Shown here: positions 1-9,027 of the stretch, piece after piece
Layout: every line of letters starts with the position of its first letter
Numbering within the stretch: position 1 is the first letter of the stretch
Assembly: GCA_003133745.1 (NCBI GenBank)
Contig: PKZD01000020.1
Location: 1-53,878, forward strand
Source: Candidatus Tyrphobacter aquilonaris
GTDB taxonomy: Bacteria; Vulcanimicrobiota; Vulcanimicrobiia; Vulcanimicrobiales; Vulcanimicrobiaceae
Length of the DNA: 53,878 bases
Direction of reading: 5' to 3'
Translations under genes and position numbers: made by a program
Notes under the pieces: generated by a model
Database searches by the model: none
Told to the model about the DNA's origin: nothing
What the model saw: the letters and a program-made list of their open reading frames with translations, nothing else

Positions 1-1
1 T

Positions 2-694
2 CCGCCGCCCCCGCCCACGCCGACTCCGGTCTACCACGACATCTACGTGGCCGGTGACTACATCTTCAATCCGAAGGTGTACAACGAGTTCAGCCCGGGC
101 AACACAGGCGACGACAACCACGGTGGATTCTCATATCGCATCCACGGTGCGGTCGAGTTCGATCTCTTCAACGTCCCCTGGATGTTGGAAGGCGATTATC
201 GCCAGATCAACTATCCGCATAACTGCAGTGGCTCAGTCAGCGATATGGAGTGCTACGTTACGAACCCCGGATCGATGAGTGCGTCGTACGTTCCATCGTT
301 CACCGTTCGTGACTACGACCTCGATACGCGGCTCGCGATTCGCGTGATGAGCCCGCGCATCTACGTCGGCGTCGGTTACATGTGGCGGACGAACAACTAC
401 GGATATCCCCACATGAACAACTGGGGCTTCGGCATCGAGAAGCTGCCCGACCTGAACCACACGTTCGGGTTCTACGGCAGCGCTTGGTACTATCCGAACG
501 TCAAGGGCTACTACGGCCCGTACACGCTCGGGTACAACGTGCTGAAGTATGACATCGGTGTTTCGTACTCGATCATCGGCACCCCGATCTTCGTCGAGGG
601 CGGATGGCAAGGCGAACACGGATACCAGTTGGATGACTCGCCAGTCGGTACCACCGAAAACGGCCCGTATCTCGGCCTCGGCATCAAGTTCTAG
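2..694 (+). CDS. Outer-membrane beta-barrel-like protein, 5' truncated
   Basis: The reading frame is open from the window edge, so the true start lies upstream; the GTG at 47 is internal. The first visible residues form a Pro/Thr linker (PPPPPTPTP), followed by about 210 residues rich in Tyr, Gly and Asn with alternating hydrophobic positions. The protein ends in GLGIKF, a terminal phenylalanine typical of outer-membrane barrels. Two cysteines about nine residues apart (NCSG and MECY, near positions 59 and 68 of the part shown) could pair. I infer a surface domain on a proline-rich stalk or a small barrel in a diderm envelope. No enzyme motif is visible and I do not recognise a named family. 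A perfect hairpin terminator follows the stop. Confidence 0.6.
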   Translation, partial: PPPPPTPTPVYHDIYVAGDYIFNPKVYNEFSPGNTGDDNHGGFSYRIHGAVEFDLFNVPWMLEGDYRQINYPHNCSGSVSDMECYVTNPGSMSASYVPSFTVRDYDLDTRLAIRVMSPRIYVGVGYMWRTNNYGYPHMNNWGFGIEKLPDLNHTFGFYGSAWYYPNVKGYYGPYTLGYNVLKYDIGVSYSIIGTPIFVEGGWQGEHGYQLDDSPVGTTENGPYLGLGIKF

Positions 695-716
695 GCCAAG
701 TCTCGGGTAAGAAAAA

Positions 717-752
717 GGAAGCCCCCGGTTTAACCGGGGGCTTCCGCTTTTC
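717..752. terminator. Bidirectional intrinsic terminator
   Basis: Arms GGAAGCCCCCGGTT (717-730) and AACCGGGGGCTTCC (732-745) are perfect reverse complements around one T. A T-run (748-751) follows on the + strand and an A-run (712-716) precedes it, giving a U-tract on the opposite strand. It sits between two convergent genes, 23 bases from one stop and about 28 from the other, so it can end both transcripts. Confidence 0.85.
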
Positions 753-772
753 TCGCCGCTATTGCACCGGCA

Positions 773-1564
773 TCATCGCATCGTCGGCGTCGCTTCGGGT
801 GACGGCACCATCTCGGGTGTCGGCAGCTCCGCGGGAGCCGTCTCTTCAGGAATCGGCGTCGGTGACGGAGCCTCGACGCACGGAGGCGTGATGATCTCGA
901 CCTTCGGCTCGCCCGGCGCAGGCGTCGGAGTCGGGCTCGCAATCGGCGTCGGTTCGGGCGTCGGCGTCGCGGGCTCGCGATGCCGCGGTTCAATCGGTTC
1001 CGGCGTCGGACAGATCTCCGGCAACGCGAACCAATGCTCGGTGAATCCGCGCGCAACCTCCCCCCGGAGGACCTTGGCAAAGTAGGACGCCGGATAGACG
1101 CGGATGATGTGTTGCATGTAGGCCCAGGCGCGCTGCTGCGCGTCCGGCGTGTAGATCTTGCGAAGCGCCTGCACCATCAGGAAGTAGCTGCGCGCGAGCT
1201 GCGGGTCGCCGGGATACCGGTGCTCCCACGCGCGCAGGGCGTCGTCCGCAAACTCGATCTTCGAGATCAGACGTGGATCGGTCGTATATGCACCGGCTTC
1301 AATGGCCACGTCGTGTGCGGTGTTGTCGATTCCGAGGTAGCTGATCTTCATGCGGCCGAAGTACTCGTCGCCCGGCGCCGAGCGATGATAGGACTCGCAC
1401 TGCATCCGCTGCCATCGGCTCGACATTGCGGCACACGGATCGGCCGAGCGTGCCGAGTGAACGTGCGAAGGGCTGCCGTTCTGCGCCGCGGCCGTGGCCG
1501 CAAGAGCGATCGCTCCGGCGCAAACGATGAGAGCGCTGATCCAAATCGTGCGTGACGCGTGCAA
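773..1564 (-). CDS. Secreted protein with C-terminal Pro/Thr-rich tail
   Basis: 263 residues from a TTG start, with a GGGGGTGA ribosome-binding-like stretch just upstream. Residues 1-28 form a signal peptide ending in an AAA-type cleavage site before QNG. The central region (about 90-175) is helical and TPR-like (AWEHRYPGD, then ARSYFLMVQALRKIY). The last 85 or so residues are low-complexity Pro/Thr/Glu (PTPEPTPIASPTPTPAP). Function is unknown. The helical part suggests a protein-interaction role outside the cytoplasmic membrane and the tail could be a wall- or surface-spanning linker. It is divergent from the amidase gene and convergent with the barrel gene. TTG is the only good start, since later ATGs would remove the signal peptide. 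Confidence 0.6.
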   Translation of the reverse strand: MHASRTIWISALIVCAGAIALAATAAAQNGSPSHVHSARSADPCAAMSSRWQRMQCESYHRSAPGDEYFGRMKISYLGIDNTAHDVAIEAGAYTTDPRLISKIEFADDALRAWEHRYPGDPQLARSYFLMVQALRKIYTPDAQQRAWAYMQHIIRVYPASYFAKVLRGEVARGFTEHWFALPEICPTPEPIEPRHREPATPTPEPTPIASPTPTPAPGEPKVEIITPPCVEAPSPTPIPEETAPAELPTPEMVPSPEATPTMR

Positions 1565-1661
1565 AGTTCACCCCCAGGGGTAGCGTAGGGCTTCGGTGCC
1601 GCACGGTTCTTCGGGCAAAGCCCCAGGGTCCTGCGACGCCCCGCAGGAAACCGATTCCGCG

Positions 1662-2942
1662 ATGAAACGCCCCGTGCGCATTGCGGCGCTTCAACTGCGT
1701 GCCCACGATCGTGACTCGTTTGCCCAAGCCTGGCCGCGGGTCGAAGCGCGCGTCGAGGAGGCGGCCAACGAAGCCGACCTCGTCCTGCTCCCCGAGGGAA
1801 CGATCCCCGCCTACGTTCTCGGCGATGCCGAAATTGACGATCGCGCAGTCCACGCCGCAGTCGAGCGCCTGCGAGCGATCGCCGCTCGCGCCGGAGTCGT
1901 CGTCATCGCCGGCGTCGCCGTGCGTGACGGCTCGGCGCTCTACAATGCGGGACTCGTCATCGACCGCGACGGCTCGGTTGCCGGGCGAGCCGACAAGATC
2001 TTCCTCTGGCATTTCGACCGGCGCTGGTTCGCACCGGGAGCGCGGATTGCGCCCGTCGCGACATCGCTCGGTCAACTCGGCGTGCTCGTTTGCGCCGACG
2101 GGCGAATGCCCGAGATTTCCCGTGCGCTCGTCGATCGCGGCGCGGAACTCCTCGTGATGCCGACCGCCTGGGTTTCGAGCGGGCGCGATCCGCAGGCACT
2201 GGAAAATCCGATCGCCGATCTGCTTGGCCGGATGCGAGCATTCGAAAACGGCGTTCCCTTTGCAGCCGCAAACAAATGCGGCGTCGAACGCGAGATGGTC
2301 CTCTACTGCGGCAAGAGTCAGATCGTCGACGATCGCGGAACGATGCTCGCGCTCGCGAGCGAGCACGACGAGGAAATCCTTCGCGCGACCGTCGAGATCG
2401 GCGAGCCGCATCCGTATCGCACGTCTCTCGCGCAACTTGTCCAGCGGCGCGCCCCCGATTCGCGAATGCTGCGCGTGAGCGTGACCGCGGAGGCACTTCC
2501 CCCCGACGTGGATCGCCGCTTGGAGATGCTCGAGAGCGATTACGCCGTCGCTCCCGGCGCATCGGAGCGGCTCGCAAGCCTCGACGCGAAGGTGCCGCTG
2601 GCATCCGTCAACGATGAAATCATGCTCGATCCCGCGGGACTGTGCGCCTACCGGCGAGCCGGTTATCGCCTCGCGGTCTGGACGACGCAGGCGGCCCCGT
2701 GGACGACGACGCTCGCGCGCGCGCGCGCCGGCGAAGCGCGGATGTATGTCGTCGTGCTCGATCTCTCGACGCCGCGCGCCTTCGTCGTCGATCCCGATTA
2801 CTTGGTTCTCTGCGGGACGTTCGGCGAGTATCGCCTGGCAAGTTGTGCGATCGACATCGCGAAAACCGCGCAGACGTTCGTCGCTCCGGGAACCGACGTC
2901 GCGGCCGGACTCGAGCGCGTACACGAACTCGCGCAGACGTGA
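1662..2942 (+). CDS. Nitrilase-superfamily carbon-nitrogen hydrolase with extra C-terminal domain
   Basis: Hydrolyses a non-peptide C-N bond (amide, N-carbamoyl or nitrile); the substrate cannot be read from sequence. The family catalytic triad is visible: Glu45 in LVLLPEGT, Lys112 in GRADKIFLW and Cys144 in GVLVCADGRMPE. The canonical domain ends near residue 270. The remaining ~150 residues resemble the C-terminal half of the same fold again (ARARAGEARMYVVV, then FVVDPDY) without a second triad, making the protein about 426 residues against the usual 270-300. ATG 1662 is chosen because homology begins at RPVRIAALQL and an AGGA lies upstream; an in-frame ATG at 1596 would add 22 unlikely residues. 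Its stop overlaps the next gene's GTG, so the two are translationally coupled. Confidence 0.85.
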   Translation: MKRPVRIAALQLRAHDRDSFAQAWPRVEARVEEAANEADLVLLPEGTIPAYVLGDAEIDDRAVHAAVERLRAIAARAGVVVIAGVAVRDGSALYNAGLVIDRDGSVAGRADKIFLWHFDRRWFAPGARIAPVATSLGQLGVLVCADGRMPEISRALVDRGAELLVMPTAWVSSGRDPQALENPIADLLGRMRAFENGVPFAAANKCGVEREMVLYCGKSQIVDDRGTMLALASEHDEEILRATVEIGEPHPYRTSLAQLVQRRAPDSRMLRVSVTAEALPPDVDRRLEMLESDYAVAPGASERLASLDAKVPLASVNDEIMLDPAGLCAYRRAGYRLAVWTTQAAPWTTTLARARAGEARMYVVVLDLSTPRAFVVDPDYLVLCGTFGEYRLASCAIDIAKTAQTFVAPGTDVAAGLERVHELAQT

Positions 2943-4144
2943 AGCGCCGCGCCTTCGCCGCGCTGCTGGGACTTGCGCTCCTCGCCGCGGGACATCGTAT
3001 GGCGGTCGCACGGTTTGCGATGCGCACGTTCTCGCTGCTTCCCGGAAGCCGCGTAGCGCTTCAACTCATCGGCATCGCCGCTCCGGACCGCGTCGCGGTC
3101 GCCGGCACCGGCTCGATCGAGGGCGGCGCGTACGTCGTCCCGGCGGACGCGCTCCCGGGAAATGCCACGCTCGTCGCCGCCGATGCGAACGCGCTGGCCG
3201 TACGGCGCTTCCGCATCGTCGCGCCTCCGCGCGTCGCGCTCCTTGCGGTCGCCGCGTACGACGACGGCATCGTCTTTCACGATTCGCATACGTTCGCATT
3301 GCTCGGCACGCTCGCGATCGGCGGTTCGGCGAGCGACGTCGCCGCGGGACGAGGCGGCACGTTCGCCGCGACCGATACCGATGGTACGACCGTAACGATC
3401 GCCGCGCTCGAACCGTGGAGCGTGCGCGCCGTCTCCGGCGTTCCGCTCGGCGATGAGCTGATCGCCGACGCGCCACTGCAAGCGTTCCTCGTCACCGAGC
3501 GCGACCTCGACGGGAAAGGCGGCCTCGCACGCATCGACGCGCACGGCGTCTCGAACGTCGTCACCGGCACGACCGCCGAAGGCATCGCGCTCGACGCACG
3601 ACGGCAACGCGTCTTCGTCGCCGATACGAACGACGACGATGTCGCCGTCGTCGACGCGCGGCGGATGCGCGTGCTCGCGCGCATCGGCGGAATTCCACGC
3701 GCCTTCGGGCTCGTGCTTTCGCCCGACGGCCTCCGCCTCTACGCCGTTTCGAACCAGGGCCGCGATACGATTTTCGGAGCACCCGGCCGCGTCACCGAGA
3801 TCGCGCTCGACGCGCGCCCGCACGTTCTCGCGCGCAGCGCGGATCTCACGTTTCCGATCGGCATCACGCTCGACGCCGCCAAGGGTCGCCTCTTCGTTAC
3901 CGACGAGCAAGCGGACGTGATCGACGTGCTGGACACAAGCACGCTTCGGCCGCGTCACGCACCGATTCCGACCTGCCGAATACCGTGGAAACCGTTCTAC
4001 GACGCGCGCACGCGACGGCTGTACGTGCCGTGCGCCGGAAGCGACGAGGTTGATGTGATCGACGCGCGAACCCTCTCCCGCGTGCATGGTGCGCCCTTTC
4101 ACACCGGCGGGTATCCGCTAGCCGTTTCGATTTCGAACTCGTGA
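2939..4144 (+). CDS. Secreted YVTN/NHL-type beta-propeller protein
   Basis: 401 residues starting at a GTG that overlaps the preceding TGA. The N-terminus (VKRRAFAALLGLALLAAG) is a signal peptide or anchor. The body contains repeated propeller blades, for example GIALDARRQRVFVADTNDDD, GLVLSPDGLRLYAVSNQG and GITLDAAKGRLFVTDEQADV, each followed by a VDVLD- or VAVVDARR-like strand. This is the YVTN/SMP-30-like pattern of extracytoplasmic propellers used for binding or scaffolding. No catalytic residues are evident. The open frame extends upstream to 2642, but that part is antisense-like and Arg-rich, so the GTG start is preferred. It ends in a GTGA overlap with the phosphodiester glycosidase gene. 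Confidence 0.75.
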   Translation: MKRRAFAALLGLALLAAGHRMAVARFAMRTFSLLPGSRVALQLIGIAAPDRVAVAGTGSIEGGAYVVPADALPGNATLVAADANALAVRRFRIVAPPRVALLAVAAYDDGIVFHDSHTFALLGTLAIGGSASDVAAGRGGTFAATDTDGTTVTIAALEPWSVRAVSGVPLGDELIADAPLQAFLVTERDLDGKGGLARIDAHGVSNVVTGTTAEGIALDARRQRVFVADTNDDDVAVVDARRMRVLARIGGIPRAFGLVLSPDGLRLYAVSNQGRDTIFGAPGRVTEIALDARPHVLARSADLTFPIGITLDAAKGRLFVTDEQADVIDVLDTSTLRPRHAPIPTCRIPWKPFYDARTRRLYVPCAGSDEVDVIDARTLSRVHGAPFHTGGYPLAVSISNS

Positions 4145-6258
4145 GAAGTCCGCTGCTCGCCGCGCTCGCACTCGCGCTGCTTCCGATCGCCGCCGCATCG
4201 GCCGAGCTGCCGGCGTACCTGAACCTTGCGGCGCCGTTTCCCTCCGTAACGTTGCAGGCGCCCGATCTCGAGGCGGTCGCGCCGGGCGTTACATACGGCG
4301 ACTACGAACTCTGGAGCGCGGTCGGACCGATTTCCATTCACGTCGTCGCGATCGCCCGTGATGCGCCCGTGCGCGTCGGCACGGTGCTGGCGGACGACGC
4401 CCTCTCCTCAGCCGGCGAGACGATCTCTTCGATGGCGGAACGTACTGATGCCGTCGCCGGCATCAACACCGATTACTTCGACATCGGCGCGACGAACCGC
4501 CCGACGAACATCGTCGTGCGCGACGGAGCGCTTCTGCGCACGCCTCGGAAACGCTATGCGCTCGCGATCCTACACTCGGGCGGCGCGCGCTTCGCCGAGT
4601 TTTCCTTCGCAGGTTCCGTGCAGATCGGGAGCCAGACGTATTCACTCGATGCGGTCAACGAGATGCCGTCGCGGAGCAATGCCATCTCCTTGCTCACGCC
4701 GGTCTTCGGCGACGTTCCCATTTCGCCGGGCGTGACGCTCATCTCGATCGAGCCGACGGACGGCTCGCCGCCCTTTGCCGCATACCGCGTGCTCTCATTT
4801 TCGCAGGCGGCGGACGCATCGCAGCCGCCTGGTTACTATCTCGCGGTCGGCAGCAGCGCGCTCCCGCCGAACGGATATCCCAACAACGGCGACGCGCTCA
4901 CCGCAAGCGGCGGCCTCTCACCGTTCGCAGTCGACGAACTCGCCGCCGCCGCCGGCGGCGGGCCGCTGATTCTGCACGACGGGCGCTGGTACGACGATCC
5001 GGACGGGCCGCGCGGGGGCGAGTTCGATCGGCGCATTCCCTGCTCGGGAGCGGCGCTCGAAAATGACGGCACGCTGCTCTTGATCGAGGTCGACGGGCGA
5101 CAGCCGCTGCGCAGCGTCGGCTTGACGCGTCCCGAGTTTGCCGAGCTCATGCGCGTGCTCGGCGCACGCGACGGCATCGCGTTCGACGGCGGTGGATCCT
5201 CGGCGCTCGCGGTGCGCCGCCTCGGCGATCGCGTCGCCACGCTTTCGACGTCGCCCTCCGACGGCAGCGAACGGCGCGTTGCCGAAGGCCTCTTCCTTTA
5301 CAACGACGCCCCGGTCGGCGCCGCACGGCGTTTGGTCGGTTCGCCGAGCGTTCTGCGAGCGATTGCCGGAGCCCAGATTCCCGTGCGGCTCGCGGCAATC
5401 GACGCGAACGATCATCCCGTCGACGCGCAAGCACCGATCGTTGCCGAGGTCGCGCCCGCCGCGCTGGGCAGGTTCGTCGACGGGCGCTTCATCGCAGCCG
5501 CCGCCGGAAGCGGCGCCATTCGCCTGCGCGCGGGTGACTTGAGTGGAAGCATCCCGATCGAGGTGGCGTCCGCCCCCGACCGCCTCGTGATTCTTCCGCC
5601 CGACCCCAACGTCGATCCGCACGGCGTCGTCGCGCTGACCGCGCGCGCGTTCGACGCGCGCGGTTTCGAGATCGTGCTTCCGCAGCGCGTGACGTGGAGC
5701 GCGAGCGAGGGCCAAATCGACGACCTTGGCCGCTTCGTCGCGGGCGAACGCGACGCTATCGTGCGTCTCGACATCGGCGGACGGATCGCGTTCACGCGCG
5801 TGACCGTCGGCAGCCACGACGTCCCGATCGAGGTCGCGCAAGGGCTGCGTTTCAACTCGATTCCAAGCGGCGGCACCGGCAGCGCGCAACCGGACTCGTC
5901 GTGCGTCGGATGCATCCGGCTCGAGTATGCGATCGGAGCACAGGAGCGAGCCGCATACGCGATCGTCGAACGCGCGCTTCCGCCGCGAACCGTGGGATTG
6001 AGCTTCGATCTGCAGGACGACGGCAACGGAGCCGAATTGCGAATCGCATTGCGCAACACGATCAACGAACAAATCCTCGTTACCGCAGCGACGCTGGACG
6101 AGCCCGGGCCACGCCGCGTGGTCGTGCGCTTCCCCGCCGGCATCGCGGGGGCGATTCGTCTCGTCGGCTTCTACGCGATCGGCACGGCGCAGACGCCGAC
6201 CCCATCCGGCTCCATCACGATCGGCAACGTACGCGCGCTCGTTGCAGGTACGCCGTGA
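4141..6258 (+). CDS. Phosphodiester glycosidase (NAGPA/DUF2233-type) with Ig-like C-terminus
   Basis: 705 residues, GTG start in a 4-base overlap with the propeller gene, signal peptide at 1-21 (LLAALALALLPIAAASA). The NAGPA domain covers about 50-400: AVAGINTDYFDIG, then RPTNIVVRDG, and the hallmark GIAFDGGGSSALAV near residues 344-357. Family members cleave the sugar from phosphodiesters, as in uncovering enzyme and bacterial wall or teichoic-like polymers. The region from about 400 to 540 resembles bacterial Ig-like (BIG2) modules (VALTARAFDARGFE, then VTWSASEGQIDDLGRF). A final beta-rich domain could bind carbohydrate. The protein is probably periplasmic or surface-exposed. Its partners downstream are TldD and TldE, so peptide and glycan turnover may be linked; that is inference. 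Confidence 0.8.
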   Translation: MRSPLLAALALALLPIAAASAELPAYLNLAAPFPSVTLQAPDLEAVAPGVTYGDYELWSAVGPISIHVVAIARDAPVRVGTVLADDALSSAGETISSMAERTDAVAGINTDYFDIGATNRPTNIVVRDGALLRTPRKRYALAILHSGGARFAEFSFAGSVQIGSQTYSLDAVNEMPSRSNAISLLTPVFGDVPISPGVTLISIEPTDGSPPFAAYRVLSFSQAADASQPPGYYLAVGSSALPPNGYPNNGDALTASGGLSPFAVDELAAAAGGGPLILHDGRWYDDPDGPRGGEFDRRIPCSGAALENDGTLLLIEVDGRQPLRSVGLTRPEFAELMRVLGARDGIAFDGGGSSALAVRRLGDRVATLSTSPSDGSERRVAEGLFLYNDAPVGAARRLVGSPSVLRAIAGAQIPVRLAAIDANDHPVDAQAPIVAEVAPAALGRFVDGRFIAAAAGSGAIRLRAGDLSGSIPIEVASAPDRLVILPPDPNVDPHGVVALTARAFDARGFEIVLPQRVTWSASEGQIDDLGRFVAGERDAIVRLDIGGRIAFTRVTVGSHDVPIEVAQGLRFNSIPSGGTGSAQPDSSCVGCIRLEYAIGAQERAAYAIVERALPPRTVGLSFDLQDDGNGAELRIALRNTINEQILVTAATLDEPGPRRVVVRFPAGIAGAIRLVGFYAIGTAQTPTPSGSITIGNVRALVAGTP

Positions 6259-7703
6259 GCGAGAAGAGCGCGGCGCGAATCCTCGACGTCGGCGTGACGC
6301 GCGGCGCGGAGTACGTCGACGTGCGCTTCGAAAGCGCGCGCAGCGAGCGCATCGAGGTGCGCAACGGCGTCGTGGCAGCGCTTGCCGACGCGGTTTCGAC
6401 CGGTTATGGCGTGCGCGCGCTCGTCGATGGCGCGTGGGGCTTCGCCGCGAGCGACGATCACAGCGATGCCGGGCTCGTCGCCGCCGCAGAACGCGCCTGT
6501 GCGATCGCGCGCGCCGGCGCCTCGATCGCACGACGCCGTGTCGGCAACCCGCCGCCGGTCCCCTACGTCGGCGAGTACGCGACGCCGGTGTTGCGCGAGC
6601 CGTCGAGCGTGCCGCTCGGAGAACGCGTCGCACTCCTGCTCGACGCCGAGCGACGGTTGCGCGCCGGGGCGCAGATCGCCGTGGGCCGCGCGTGGATCGA
6701 TCTCTGGGATAGCCGGAAGACGCTCTACGGGTCCAACGGCACGCGCATCACGCAACGCATCGTGCAGAGCGGCTGCGGCGTCCAGGCGATGGCCGTCGAT
6801 GCGGGCGACGCACAGACTCGTACCTATCCGGGGGACATCGGCCTCTATCAATCGGGCGGATGGGAGATCATCGAAAAGGCGGCATTGTGCGACAACGCGC
6901 AGCGCATAGGAGAGGAAGCGGTTGGGCTCCTACGCGCACCGCAATGCCCGAGCGGAACGCTCGACGTCGTGCTCGGCGGCTCCCAGGTCTCGCTGCAGAT
7001 CCACGAATCCTGCGGCCATCCCGCGGAACTCGATCGCGTCATGGGATGGGAAGCGAACTTCTCCGGAACGAGCTTCCTCGAGGTCGATCAACTCGACCGC
7101 TTGCAATACGGGTCGCCGCTCGTGACGATCGTCATCGACAACACGATGTCGCTCGGCATGGCGACGTGCGGATATGACGACGAAGGAACGAAGTCCGGCC
7201 TCTCCGACATCGTCCGCGACGGGATCCTCGTCGGATACGAGATGAGCAACGACACGGCCCGCGAGATCGGTCGCGAATCCAACGCGTGCGTGCGTGCGCA
7301 GAGCTGGAGCTTCGCGCCGATGATTCGGATGTGCAATCTGAACCTGCTTCCCGGAGACGTGCCGTTCGAGAACATCTTCGACGACGTCCGCGACGGCATC
7401 TACATGGAGAGCAATCGCTCGTGGTCGATCGACGATCGTCGTTTGAACTTTCAGTTCGGTTGCGAAATCGGATGGGAGATCAAGAACGGTAAGCGCGGCC
7501 GCATGCTGAAGAACCCGACGTATGCCGGCATGACGCCGCGCTTCTGGAACTCGTGCGACGCCATTGCCGACGCTCGCTCGTGGTTCGCGTGGGGCACGCC
7601 GCACTGCGGAAAGGGCGAGCCGATGCAGGTCGGCCGCACCACGCAAGCGGCGGCGCCGGCGCGCTTTCGCAACGTCACCGTCGGCGTTGGTTATGATGAA
7701 TAG
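6255..7703 (+). CDS. tldD: TldD metalloprotease subunit
   Basis: 482 residues with a GTG start in a GTGA overlap. The zinc-protease motif HESCGH (HExxxH, residues 250-255, within QIHESCGHPAELD) is the TldD signature and is followed by the conserved Gly/Ser-rich segment (GTSFLEVDQLD). TldD pairs with TldE to form a chamber-like heterodimer that degrades unfolded peptides; known roles include microcin B17 maturation, CcdA turnover and RiPP processing. The partner gene overlaps directly downstream. The open frame extends to 5694, but the upstream part is a shadow of the glycosidase gene. The protein is cytoplasmic. Its coupling to secreted envelope enzymes is unusual. Confidence 0.92.
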   Translation: MSEKSAARILDVGVTRGAEYVDVRFESARSERIEVRNGVVAALADAVSTGYGVRALVDGAWGFAASDDHSDAGLVAAAERACAIARAGASIARRRVGNPPPVPYVGEYATPVLREPSSVPLGERVALLLDAERRLRAGAQIAVGRAWIDLWDSRKTLYGSNGTRITQRIVQSGCGVQAMAVDAGDAQTRTYPGDIGLYQSGGWEIIEKAALCDNAQRIGEEAVGLLRAPQCPSGTLDVVLGGSQVSLQIHESCGHPAELDRVMGWEANFSGTSFLEVDQLDRLQYGSPLVTIVIDNTMSLGMATCGYDDEGTKSGLSDIVRDGILVGYEMSNDTAREIGRESNACVRAQSWSFAPMIRMCNLNLLPGDVPFENIFDDVRDGIYMESNRSWSIDDRRLNFQFGCEIGWEIKNGKRGRMLKNPTYAGMTPRFWNSCDAIADARSWFAWGTPHCGKGEPMQVGRTTQAAAPARFRNVTVGVGYDE

Positions 7704-9027
7704 AGCGGAGCGCGAGCGCGTGGCGCGCGCAATTCTCGAACGGTCGCCGGCCGACCAAACCGAAGTGCTCGTCGCCCAGAGCGACGCCGCGCTGACGCGT
7801 TTCACGCACGAGGTCACGAATCAGAACGTCGCGGCTCGAGGCGTCGAAATCTCGGTGCGGGCAATTCTCGACGGGCAAACCGGCGTCGCATCTTCGAACT
7901 CCGTCGACGACAACGACCTTCGAGCGCTCGTGGAACGCGCGGTGGCGATCGCACGCCTCGCGCCGAAGGATCCGCTCCAGCCGCCCTTACCGGTGGGAAA
8001 GACCGCGCCTGCCCCGCCGAACGCGTACGTCGATGCGACCGCGCAGGCAAGCCCCGAACGTCGGGCGGCGATCTGCGGAGCGCTCTTCGACGCAGCGGAG
8101 CACGCGGAGTGCTGGTGTGCCGGCTACGCGTCGACCTCGTCCTCCGGGTACACGGTCGCGAACTCGAACGGTGCACTCGCGTCGTTCGACGGCACCGATG
8201 CCGCCGTCAACGTCAAGATGATCGGCGCCGACTCCAGCGGCTGGGCCGAGGCGCACGCAACCGATGTCGAGTGCATCGATGCGCGCACGATTGCGGCGCG
8301 CGCCGTCGACAAGAGCCTGCGAAGCGCGGCGCCGCACAGCGTCGAGCCGGGTGCTTGGAGCGTCATCCTCGAGCCGGCGGCGTTCGGCGAACTGCTCGCC
8401 TATCTTGCGGGGCACTTCTCGGCCCAGAGTTACGACGAAGGCTCGTCCTTTTGCAGCGACGGCCTCGAACGCCGCTATTTCGGCGAGAATGTCTCCATCT
8501 TCGACGATTACGCGCACCCGCTTGCGCCGGGAATGCCCTTCGATTTCGAGGGGTTTCCTACGCAGCGGCTCGCGCTCGTCGAAAACGGGATCGTGCGGAA
8601 CGTCGTGACAGACAGCTACTACGCGCACAAACTCGAAGTGGAAAACACCGGTCACGCCCTCCCCGCCCCGAACTCCTATGGACCGCAGCCGCTGCACCTC
8701 GTCGTCGCGCCCGGAACGGCCTCGCTCGACGAACTCATCGCGAACACGGAGCGCGGCCTCTTGGTGACTCGCTTCTGGTACATTCGCACCGTCGATCAGA
8801 AACAGGCGATCGTCACCGGCATGACGCGCGATGGAACATTCTTGATCGAACGCGGCCGCATCGCCGGCGGTGTCCGCAACCTCCGCTTCAATCAGAGTAT
8901 CTTGGAGGCGCTGCGCAGTTGCGAGTTTTCGAGCGAGCCGCGTCGTACCGCCGGTTACGGTTTCAGCACCGTCGTGCCCGCGGTGAAGATCGAGGGCTTC
9001 ACCTTCACGAGCGCGACGGAGTTCTAG
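7693..9027 (+). CDS. tldE: TldE/PmbA protease subunit
   Basis: 444 residues starting at ATGATG (7693 or 7696), overlapping the end of tldD by 11 bases. It lacks the HExxxH motif, as expected for the non-metal-binding TldE half, and carries the conserved PmbA features: an N-terminal alpha/beta domain (residues 1-100), AWSVILEPAAFGELLAYLAG and LVTRFWYIRTVDQKQ, ending with a TFTSATEF tail. It forms the TldD/E heterodimer with the upstream product. The frame is open back to 7564 but that part lies within tldD and is Arg-rich. The 3' end overlaps the convergent membrane-protein gene by 23 bases. Confidence 0.9.
   Translation: MMNRAERERVARAILERSPADQTEVLVAQSDAALTRFTHEVTNQNVAARGVEISVRAILDGQTGVASSNSVDDNDLRALVERAVAIARLAPKDPLQPPLPVGKTAPAPPNAYVDATAQASPERRAAICGALFDAAEHAECWCAGYASTSSSGYTVANSNGALASFDGTDAAVNVKMIGADSSGWAEAHATDVECIDARTIAARAVDKSLRSAAPHSVEPGAWSVILEPAAFGELLAYLAGHFSAQSYDEGSSFCSDGLERRYFGENVSIFDDYAHPLAPGMPFDFEGFPTQRLALVENGIVRNVVTDSYYAHKLEVENTGHALPAPNSYGPQPLHLVVAPGTASLDELIANTERGLLVTRFWYIRTVDQKQAIVTGMTRDGTFLIERGRIAGGVRNLRFNQSILEALRSCEFSSEPRRTAGYGFSTVVPAVKIEGFTFTSATEF

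Noticed and set aside
850-970. Repeated GGCGTCGG-like units suggesting a DNA repeat
   Set aside because: They encode the Pro/Thr-rich tail of the secreted protein on the - strand, so the repetition is from the protein sequence.
1299-6633. Long antisense open frames (for example 1299-3011, 2798-4102 and 4918-6633 on the - strand)
   Set aside because: They are Arg-rich, lack motifs and lie opposite well-supported genes. They are typical shadows in GC-rich DNA.
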